Assembly (NCBI GenBank): GCA_949152475.1
Contig: OX424556.1
Location: 61,338,451 to 61,402,450 of the forward strand
DNA from: Terebella lapidaria
Lineage: Eukaryota; Annelida; Polychaeta; Terebellida; Terebellidae
Direction of reading: 5' to 3'
Length of the DNA stretch: 64,000 nt
This document shows positions 23,393 through 35,300 of this stretch, piece by piece. Within the stretch, counting starts at the first letter, position 1. Each line of letters starts with the position of its first letter. The position numbers and the translations under genes are program-made. The notes under the pieces are model-generated. The model was not told the origin of the DNA and ran no database searches. It saw only the letters and a list, made by a program, of their open reading frames with translations.

Positions 23393-26300
23393 AAAAAACA
23401 GACAAAAACATAAGGCCTCCCGATTTTCAATCGGGATGCCTAATAAAATTGGTCTTCAATCAATAAATTTTATTAGAAAGCCTCGGAATTTATGCAAATC
23501 TTGAACAAACTTTTAATCGGAGAACACACAATAACCGAGCAGTATGCCAAGTTTCGTGACCATAGGGACAGTACTTGCAGCGGAGAAGTTTCTGACAGAT
23601 TTGAGTCAGGACGTCATGGGACAGACATGTGTCACTACTCCTTATAGCTCTACGGCTTACAGACGATGAGCTAAACATGAAAATACGAACAAAATGTAAG
23701 CATGGTAAGCAACATGTTTGTACACACACCTGGGGTTGACCTCTATGTGATAGTTGCTAGCGATTGTTGAGATTTCGAGTTTTTTCTTGGATGGAGTGGT
23801 GAATGTGTGGTGTTCAATCCGGAGTTTTTCTGAGCCAGACCCGTAGAGCTCGCGCAGGATACAAGTTATCCGGGTCTTTTTACCAGCTCCTGAAGGACCA
23901 TACACCAACAGGTGTGGGAAATCTCCACACTGAACCTGTAAAATCACAAAAAATTAGCCCAAGGGCTAAGGAAGGTTACCGGACAATGTATATTTTAGAT
24001 ATTAGCCTTTTGTCCCATGACCTTGAAATTAAGGTAGTTGGTCAATTCGAGGTCACGAGAACATTCTGCCCATATCATTTCTAGCATGTCCACAATTGAA
24101 TCCTAAGCTGTAAAGTCGATATTAAGTGAGATATTAGCAATTTTGTGATCTGACCTTGAAAATGAGGTCAAAGGTCAAATTCAAGGTCATGACAATAATC
24201 TGCATATATCGTTTCCTATAAGTTCATAACTGATTCCTACACTGTAAAGTCAATAATAAGCGAGATATTAGCCATTTTGTGCTCTGACCTTGAAACTGAG
24301 GTCAGAAGTCAAATTCAAGGTCACGAGAATATTCAGCATATATCATTTCCTATATGTCCACAATTGATCCCTAAGCTGTAAAATCGATAATAAGTGAGAT
24401 ATTAGCCATTTTATGGTGAGACCTTGAAAATGAGGTCAAAGGTCAAATTCAAGGTCATCAGAATATTCAGCATACATCATTTCCTAAATGTCCACAACTG
24501 ATTCCTAAGCTGTAAAGTCGATAATAAGCAAGATATTAGACATTTTGTGCTCTGACCTTGAAACCGAGGTCAGAGGTCAAATTCAAGACCCTGAGAATAT
24601 TCAGCATATATCATTTCCTATATGTCCACAATTGATTCCTAGTCTCTAATCTCAATATTAAGTGCGATATTAGGCTTAATGTGTCCCATTATAAACCATA
24701 GGAGAATTTAACATGGGAAAGTCCCATTTGGGCCGAGTTTGGGCCCAAAATGGCCCACTTCGAGCGATTCAAAGGCAACGAAATTTATACGTGTCACAGG
24801 GGTACATATGAGGAGTGTTATGCATTGATAAGAAAAAAAGTTACTGAACAGATATTGAGAAAACGACCGTCAAAGTCCAAAATTGGCCATTTTTCGACGA
24901 AAATGGCCCTCTGACCTTGAAACCGAGGTCAGAGGTCAAATTCAAGGTCACCAGAATATTCAGGATATATCATTTCCTATATCTCCACAATTGATCCCTA
25001 GTCTCTAATCTCAATATTAAGTGAGATATTAGGCTTAATGTGTCCCATTATAAAGCATAGGAGAATTTAACATGGGAAAGTCCCATTTGGGCCGAGTTTG
25101 GGCCCAAAATGGCCCATTTCGAGCGATTCAAGGGCAACGAAATTCATACATGTCACAGGGGTACCTATGAGGAGTGTTATGCATCGATAAGAAAAAAAGT
25201 TACTGAACAGATTTTGAGAAAACGACCGTCAAAGTCCAAAATTGGCCATTTTTCGACGAAAGCGGCCGCCATTTTGAAAAAAATTCGAAAATCAGAAAAC
25301 TAAAAAAAACCTTTCCTGGAAATATTTTTAGGTATTTTTGTGCAAAATTTCAGAAATATTCCATCATAAACTTTAAAGATAAAAATGTGAACGGACGGAC
25401 GGACGGACGACGGACGCCGGACGCAACGCCATGGCAATAGGTTATCGGACCAAAGGTCCGGTAACCTAAAAATTAGCCCAAGGGCTAAGAAAGGTTACCG
25501 GACAATATACATTTTAGATATTAGCCTTTTGTCCAGTGACCTTGAAAATAAAGTCACTGATAAATTCAAGGTCATGAAATTTTCAACAAATATATCCCTT
25601 CTAGTATGTCCACAATAAATTCCTAAGCTGTAAAGTCAATATGTGAGACATTAGCCATTCTGTGATGTGACCTTGAAAATGAGGTCAAAGTTCAAGTTCA
25701 AGGTTATGAAAATATACAGTATATATCATTGCTCTATATTCGCATGCTGTAAATTTAAGTATCAATCTATTACTACCAATACAATCAGATTTTGATGATG
25801 CCAATAAGAAACGTAAAATACTACATTTTGCAATAGAAACAAACAAAGCCCGACCAAATAGTTTATCCAAAGACACACTGGCGTCTTCAGGGGCAGACAA
25901 TGTGTTAAATGTAGTTGTTTCTACTGTACACCAGATGGAATTAGTATACAACTGCCCAACAACCTATGAAAATAATTTAGAAATCCGAATCTAACCCCAT
26001 GGAATAGATACATGACAAGTACAAAAGTACCCAATCACAAGCCCGAAGGCTACTGAGTTGATGGTATCCTCGGGGACAGATTTAACATCCGCCAGCAGTG
26101 ACACCGACTCAGTGGTACAAATGTAAGTATCAATCTATTACCACCAATACAATCAAATTTTGATGATGCCAATAAGAAAGGTAAAATACAACATTTTGCA
26201 ATAGAAACAAAGCCCGACCAAATAGTTTATCCAAAGACACACTGGCGTCATCAGGGGCAGATGTAAAGATGATAATAAGCGACATATTAGCCATTTTGTT

Positions 26301-29300
26301 CTCTGACCTTGAAAATGAGATCAAAGGTCAAATTCTAGATCACCAAAATATTCAGCATACATCATTTCCTATATGTTCACTATGGACCCCTAAGCTGTAA
26401 ATTTAATAATAAGCGAGATATAACCCATTTTGTATTCTGACCTTGAAAATAAAATGACTAACCTTGAAATTTAGGTCAAGGGTCAAATTCAAGGTCACTA
26501 GAATATTCAGCATATATCATTTCCTATATGTTCACAATTGATTCCTAAGCTGTAAAGTCGATAATAAGCGAGATATTAGCCATTTTGTCCCGTGACCTTG
26601 AAAATGAGGTCAAAGGTCAAATTCAAGGTCACGTGAATATTCAGCATATATCATATCCTATATGTTCACAATTGATTCCTAAGCCGTAAAGTCGATAATA
26701 AGCGAGATATTAGCCATTTTGTCCTGTGACCTAGAAAATGAGGTCAAAGGTCAAATTCAAGGTCATCAGAATATTCGGTATATATCATTTCTTATATGTC
26801 CACAATTGATTTCTAAGCTGTAAAGTCGATAATAAGCGAGATATTAGCCATTTTGTTCTTTGACCTTGAAAATGAGGTCAAAGGTCAAATTCAAGGTCAC
26901 GAGAATATTCAGCATATATCATTTCCTATATGTCCACAATTGATTCCTAGTCTCTAATCTCAATATTAAGTGAGATATAAGGCATAATGTGTCCCATTAT
27001 AAAGCATAGGAAAATTTAACATGGGAAAGTCCCATTTGGGCCAAGTTTTGCCCAAAATGGCCCACTTCGAGCGATTCAAGCGCAACGAAACTTATACACA
27101 TCACAGGAGTACATATGAGGAGTGTTGTGTATCAAAAAGAAAAAAAGTTACTGAACAGTTTTTGAGAAAATGGCCGCCAAAGTCCAAAATCAGGCATTTT
27201 TCGTCGAAAACGGCCGCCATTTTGAAAAAAAAGCGAAAATCGAAAAACAAAAAAAAACCTTTCCTTGAAATATTTTTAGGTATTTTTGTGCAAAATTTCA
27301 GAAAGATTCGATCATATACTTTAAAGATAAAAATGTGAACGGACGACGGACGGACGGACGGACGGACGGACGACGGACGACGGACGACGGACGCAACGCC
27401 ATGCCAATAGGTTATCGGACCATAGGTCCGGTAACCTAAAATACAGCTGTAGTGACTTTCATAACTTTATAGAGTTGAAATACACAAACTATAAACTGTC
27501 CCTGTATATTTAATTTTGATCATCCCAGTTTGTTGCATAATCGCTAGATGTCACTACATGTTTGAACTATTGTAGTGAACAGTCAAACCTCATTTACTGT
27601 ATGGCATTTTTAGGTTATCAGACCACAGGTCCGGTGGCATGGCATGGCATGGCATTGCATGCGTCGTCAACATTTTTATCTTCAAAGATTACAGTCAAAT
27701 TTATCTGAAATTTTGCAAAAAAAGTACTTAACAATATTTCAAGAAGGGAGGTATTTTTATTTTTTTATTTTTGCATTATTTTCAAAATAGCGGCCTTTTT
27801 CAACGAAAAACGCCCCATTTCGGACTCCGCAATTTTCAAATGTCTTCTCCGAGACCATTTTAGAGAATCTCCTGAAACTTTGTATGTTGAAACTATGGCC
27901 TTTTTGGAATTTTTAAAAAATTTGAATTTCTTCATCTTTGAAGTTTGCATTGAATCTTACTGAAATTTTGAAACAAAAGATTGGAGAATACTGTAACAGC
28001 GGGGCATTTTTTGTTTTAGGAATTTCACATTATTTTCAAAATTTTGACAAAAGACCACTCAGTTTTGTACCCCATAGGCATGTTTGTCTAGGGCGACAAG
28101 CTAGAAAATAATGTCTGCTTCGTTCTACAACTCACTGTTTCCGAGATATCGACAAAAGCGAAAAATTAGCCCAAGGGCTAAGAAAGGTTACCGGACAATA
28201 CATATTTTAGATATTAGTAGTTTGTCCCGTGACCTTGAAAATAAGGTAATTGGTCAATTCAAAGACACGATAATATTCGGCATATGTCATTTCTAGTATG
28301 TCCACAACTGATTCTTAAGTTGTAAAGTCAATAATAAGCGAGCATTTAGCCATTATGTCCTGTGACCTTGAAAATGAGGTCAAAGGTCGAATTCAAGGTC
28401 ATAGCAATATTCAGCTTATATCATTTCCTATACGTTCATAATTGATTCCTAAGCTCTAAAGTCGATAATAATCGAGCTAATAGCCATTTTGTCCTGTGAC
28501 CTTGAAAATTAGGTCAAAGGTGAAGTTCAAGGTCATAACAATGTTCAGAATATATCATTTTCTATATGTCCACAATTGATTGCTAAGCTGTAAAGGCGAT
28601 AAAAAGCGAGATATTAGCCATTTCATTCTCTGACTTTGAAAATGAGGTCAAGGTCAAATTCAAGGTCATAGCAATATTCAGCATATATCATTTCCTATAT
28701 GTTCAAAATTGATTCCTAAGCTGTAAAATCGATAATAAGCGAGATATCAGCCATTTTGCCCTGCGACCTTGAAAATGAGGTCAAAGGTCAAGGTCAAGGC
28801 CATGACAATGTTCAGATTATATCATTTTCTATATGTTCACAATTGATTGCTAAGCTGTAAAGTCGATAATAAGCGAGATATTAGCCATTTTGTCCTGTGA
28901 TTCTGAAAATGAGATCAGAGGTCAAATTCAAGGTCATGATAATATTCAGCATATATCATTTCCTATATGTCCACAATTGATCCCTTAGCTGTAAAATCAA
29001 TAATAAGTGAGATATTAGCCATTTTGTCCTGTGACCTTGAAAATGAGGTCAAAGGTCAAAATCAATGTCATCAGAATATTTGGAATATATCATTTCGTAT
29101 ATGTCCACAATTGATTCCTAAGCTGTAAAGTCGATAATAAGCGCGATATTAGACATTTTGTACTCTGACCTTGAAACCGAGGTCAGAGGTCAAATTCAAG
29201 GTCACAAGAATATTCAGCCTATATCATTTCCTTTATGTCCACAATTGATCCCTAAGCTGTAAAGTCAATAATAAGCGAGATATTAGCCATTTTGTGCTCT

Positions 29301-32300
29301 GACCTTGAAACTGAGGTCAGAGGTCAAATTCAAGGTCATGAGAATATTCAGCACATATCATTTCCTATATGTGCACAATTGATCCCTAAGCTGTAAAGTT
29401 GATAATAAGCGAGATATTAGCCATTTCATTCTCTGACCTTGAAACCGAGGTCAGAGGTCAACTTCAAGGTCACAAGAATATTCGGCATATATCATTTCCT
29501 ATATGTCCACAATTTATTCCTAAGCTGTAAAATCGATAATAAGCCAGATATTAGCCATTTTGTGCTCTGACCTTGAAACTGAGGTCAGAGGTAAAATTCG
29601 AGGTCACGAGAATATATTCAGCATAATATCATTTCCTATATGTCCACAATTGATCCCTAAGCTGTAAAATCGATAATAAGTGAGATATTAGCCATTTTGT
29701 CCTGTGACCTTGAAGATGAGGTCAAAGGTCAAATTCAAGGTTATCAGAATATTCAGCATATATCATTTCCTATATGTCCACAATTGATTCCTAAGTTGTA
29801 AAGTCGATAATGATTGAGATATTAGCCATTTTGTGCTCTGACCTTGAAACCGAGGTCAGAGGTCAACTTCAAGGTCACAAGAATATTCGGCATATATCAT
29901 TTCCTATATGTCCACAATTTATTCCTAAGCTGTAAAGTTGATAATAAGCGAGATATTAGCCATTTTGTGCTCTGACCTTGAAACCGAGGTCAGAGGTCAA
30001 CCTCAAGGTCACAAGAATATTCGGCATATATCATTTCCTATATGTTCACAATTGATTCCTAGTCTCTAATCTCAATATTAAGTGAGATATTAGGCTTAAT
30101 GTGTCCCATTATAAAGCATAGGAGAATTTAACATGGGAAAGTCCCATTTGGGCTGTGTTTGGGCCCAAAATGGCCCTGTCCGAGTGATTCAAAAGCAACG
30201 AAATTTATACATGTCACAAGGGTACATATGAGGAGTTTTATGCATCAATGAGAAAAAAAGTTACTGAACAGATTTTGAGGAAACGACCATCAAATTCCAA
30301 AATTAGCCCAATGGGCTAGAAAGGTTACCGGAGAAATATACAGAGTTAAGCCGAGAAAGTTGAAGGTCAAATTCAAGGATCAAAGGTTAAATTCTAGATC
30401 ACCAAACTATTCAGCATACATCATTTCCTATATATGTTCACTATGGACCCCTAAGCTGTAAATTTGATAATAAGCGAGATATAAGCCATTTTGTAATCTG
30501 ACTTTGAAAATAAAATGACTGACCTTGAAATTTAGGTCAAAGGTCAAATTCAATATCATTAAAATATTCAGAATATATCATTTCCTATATGTTCACAATT
30601 GATTCCTAAGCTGTAAAGTCGATAATAAGCGAGATATTAGCCATTTTGTCCTGTTGACCTTGAAAATGAGGTCAAAAGTCAAATTCAAGGTCACTAGAAT
30701 ATTCAGCATATATCATTTCCTATATGTTCACAATTGATTTCTAAGCTGTGAAGGCGCTAATAAGCAAGATATTGGCCATTTTGTCCTGTGACCTTGAAAA
30801 TGAGGTCAAAGGTCAAATTCAAGGTCATGAGAATATTCAGCATATGTCATTTCCTATGTTCACAATTGATTCCTAAGCTGTAAAGTCGATAATAAGCGAG
30901 ATATTAGCAATTTTGTCCTGTGACCTTGGAAATGAGGTCAAAGGTCAAATTCAAGGTCACGAGAATTTTCAGCATATATCATTTCCTATATGTTCACAAT
31001 CGATTCCTGAGCTGTAAAGTCGCTAATAAGCAAGATATTGGCCATTTTGTCCTGTGACCTTGAAAATGAGGTCAAAGCTCAAATTCAAGGCCACGAGAAT
31101 ATTCAGCATATATCATTTCCTATATGTTCACAATTGATTCCTAAGCTGTAAAGTCGATAATAAGCGAGATATTAGCAATTTTGTCCTGCGACCTTGGAAA
31201 TGAGGTCGAAGGTCAAATTCAAGGTCACGAAAATATTCAGCATATATCATTTCCTATATGTTCACAATTGATTCCTAAACTGTAAAGTCGATAATAAGCG
31301 AGATATTAGCCATTTTGTCATGTGACCTTGAAAATGAGGTCAAAGGTCAAATTCAAGGTCACAAGAATATTCAGCATATATCATTTCCTATATGTTCACA
31401 ACTGATTCCTAAGCTGTAAAGTCGATAATAAGCGAGATATTAGCCATTTTGTCCTGTGACCTTGAAAATGAGGTCAAAAGTCAAATTCAAGGTCACGAGA
31501 ATATTCAGCATATATCATTTCCTATATGTCCACAATTCATTCCTAGTCTCTAATTTCAATATTAAGTGAGATATTAGGCTTAATGTGTGCCATTATAAAG
31601 CACAGGAAAATTTAACATGGGAAAGTCACATTTGGGCCGAGTTTGGGCCCAAAATGGCCCACTTCAAGCGATTCAAGCGCAACGAAATTTATACATGTCA
31701 CAGGGGTACATATGAGGAGTGTTTTTCATCAATAAGAAAAAAAAGTTACTTAACAGATTTTGAGAAAACGACCGTCGAAGTCCAAAATTGGCCATTTTTC
31801 GACGAAAACGGCCGCTCTGACCTTGAAACCAAGGTCAGAGGTCAAATTCAAGGTCACGACAATATTCAGCATATATCATTTCCTATATGTCCACAATTGA
31901 TTCCTAGTCTCTAATCTCAATATTAAGTGAGATATTAGGCTTTAATGTGTCCCATTATAAAGCATAGGAGAATTTAACATGGGAAAGTCCCATTTGGGCC
32001 GAGTTTGGGCCCAAAATGGCTCACTTCGAGCGATTCAAGCGCAACGAAATTTATACATGTCACAGGGGTACATATGAGGAGTGTTATGCATCAATAAAAA
32101 AAAAAGTTACTGAACAGATTTTGAGAAAATGGCCGCCAAATCCAAAATTGACCGTTTTTCGACGAAAACGGCTGCCATTTTGAAAAAAATGCGAAAATCA
32201 AAAAACTAAAAAATACCTCCCTCTCGAAATATTTTTAGGCATTTTTGTGCAAAATTTCAGAAAAATTCGATCATAAACTTTAAAGATAAAATTGTTGACG

Positions 32301-35300
32301 GACGACGACGACGACGGACGACGGATGACGGACGACGGACGACGACGACGACGCCGGACGCATCGCCATGCCAATAGGTTACGGACCATAGGTCCGGTAA
32401 CCTAAAAATGCTGACTCAGCGAAAAAATTTGAGGTCAAGGTCAAAGGTCATCCCTAATACCCCTTAGACATGTTTGTCTAGGGCCACAAGTCCGTAAATA
32501 ACATCCGTTTCATTCTACGACGCACTATTTTCAAACTATCGACGAAAACGAAAAATGCCGACTGAGGGAAAAAGTATAGGTCAAGGTCACAGTTCATCCC
32601 TAATAACCCTTAGACATGTTTATGTAGGGCGATGAGTCTGAAAATAACGTCGGATTCGGTCTATGCCACACCGTTTCCGAGATATCGACAAGATCAGGAA
32701 AATGGCGATGCGGCAAAAAAAGTTGAGGTCAAGGTCAAACGTCATCCCTAATACCCCTTAGACATGTTTGTCTAGGGTGACGAGTCTGTAAATAACGTCC
32801 GTTTCACTCTACATGTTCTACGACGCACTATTTTCGAGATATCAACGAAAACGAAAAATGCCGACTCAGCGAAAAAAATTTAAGGCCAAGGTCAAAGATC
32901 ATCCCTAATACCCTTTAGACATTTTTGTCAGGGCGACCAGTCTGAAAACAATAGTAACCGTTTCACTCTACGACACATTGTTTCTGAGATATGCAGGAAA
33001 CCTCAATGATGACTTGGTGAAAATTATTCCAACCTCTAATCAAAAGTTGTTAAACGGATTGATCCCAAAAGCAATAGGGTTCTTCCCTGGTGGTATATGA
33101 ACCTCCATGCATAGTTCTGCAGCCTATATACTTTTTGAGTTTTCGTGCAGAAACAAAGTCCAAAAATGGACATGGATTTCTTCGTCATGGACCTCACAGA
33201 AATCAGATCCGGCTCAAAAAGTATACAGCCTATTTGCACAACATGCCTAAGCAGTGGTGAAAGTTTCAAGTCAATCTGTTCAGGCATTCTCGAGTCATCG
33301 CGCGGACACGAAAACGGTGGAAAAAAGAAAAAAATTCTGCTAAAACCATGAAGGCTTTCTACCATTTGTCCACCCAAATCCCTTAATTATCAAAGTGCTC
33401 ATTATGTTATATTGTACATTAGGGTATGATAATATGCGGCCTGATCGCTTTGGTGGCCTTGTTGGGGAAAGGGGCAAAATTGGACCAATATCAAAAAAAA
33501 ATGTTATAACTAAATTATATCATTATCAATGAACATCTAATGAAGTTGACAATATGAAGTCTTCTGCAAGTATACATTGTATACATCATTCAAAGTAGCG
33601 AAACGAATTTCTGAGCTTCAGGCATGTCCAACGCTGCACCAAAAACCTGGGACGTTCCTTTCATTATTAGGTGTTGGACCAGTATATTTAGTTGAGAGGG
33701 GTAAAGTAATAAATAGGGCCCGGACGAGTCGAAAATTTCCGACCCAGGTACCCATATGGTGTGACCTGACCCGCCCCGGGTAACCCGTCCAAATATATAT
33801 CAACGTTTGAATGGGGCTCACAGGAGCAACTTGTAACACATAAACGCCAGTCATCAATTTTTGACACACATTATTTGTTTCGTCTGAGTTTATTTTCAAG
33901 TTTGAAACAGATCTCGTAAAACTACTTCGATTTTTTCCAATGATTTCCTTCGTCATTCTTGTGATTTCACTAGTGTTTATGGCTAATATTCATTGCACGA
34001 ATTATATCTTTATTCATTTTTGGGTACGGGTAATGATATTCTGACCTGGGTAATTGTATAACCCGCCCCGAATTCGGGTACCCGTCGACTCGTCTGGGCC
34101 CTAGTAATTAATGCACCAAATACCGATTACTCCAGAAAAAAGATAAGTTTATTTGAGTACCCAAATTTACCAACCCCACAGTTGTCAAATTTGGGTACTG
34201 TTGCCAAATTTGACAACTCCCCTAAGAGTTGTCAAATTTGTCCCTTTCCCCAACTGGCCTTATCGCGTGGTACTGCTGCAACTACCACACCGTACTGTAC
34301 GTGCGCTTGCAGTCAGTGGTTGTCTGGTTGATGAGCCACAATGTTCCATTGAATTGGGCTATCCTTAACCGCAGTGTTATGGGGCAGCCCAAGTGAAGAA
34401 ATGATTTGCGAGTCATGGTCTAGATTCTACTTCAAAATACCCCGAGTTCGGAAATGTTTCTAGGTCAGGTCAAGTGGTATAAACAAAGCCACGTCGTGTT
34501 GTCACGCAACCATTATCGAGTCACTGTCACTGCCACTCTACTTGATTTCGCCTGTGCGATACTAAGTACTTTGTTCACTCACTGCGTGAGTCGTAATGCC
34601 CGTTGTGCGTACAAACGATTTGTTTATACCACTTGACCTGACCTAGAAACATTTCCGAACTGGCTTAAGTTATTTAAACTCCAAATTTTAATCTTTTTGT
34701 CTTGGAAGTGCTGTCCAGACGGCCTCGAGGAAGTTTTGTCATTCAATGGGAATGCTCATAGAGTCGACATCATTCAACTCTGACCCACTGTTTTTTTGCG
34801 ATAATTTGAATAATTTTGAAGATAGCTGCGTGAAATTTTCACAGCTTCCATAATTCTGAGCGGCCTAATTTTGTACAAAATTTCAGAAAGATCGGACTGT
34901 AAACAAAAAAGTTAGCCAACTTTTTTGTTTACTGTCCGAACTCTTCCAAATTTTATAACAAGTTGGGTCGTTAAGCATGATGAACGCTGTTGAATTTTCA
35001 CAAAAGTAACTTAAAAATAGCAGTAATTATCGCGAAAAAACAGTGGGTCAGAGTTGGATGACGCCGATATGAAGCGGATTTACTGACAAAAATACAGGTC
35101 GTGTCGTTTTAGTTTGGTTTCGTGTGATGTGTCCGTTCGTACGCTGTTTTACTTTGAAATCGCATCGTGTTGGTTCATGGTTACGTGCTTCATTTTAACA
35201 TAGGTTCGTGGGCGATGTCCTCTTTTCGTGAGTCACTTTGACACTAATTCGTAGAATATGTCATATCTTCATAGATCTAGTTGTCGTGAGATACATATAG

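Larger units (their letters stand above)
20183..23729. other. RFC3 introns 2-5
   Basis: Apart from the RFC3 exons, this contains G-tracts at about 22820 and 22924 and the G-family element described separately. No other gene is visible. Confidence 0.6.

Noticed and set aside
32198..32389. Arg/Ser-rich ORF
   Set aside because: Translation of the GACGAC microsatellite at the E4 right end.
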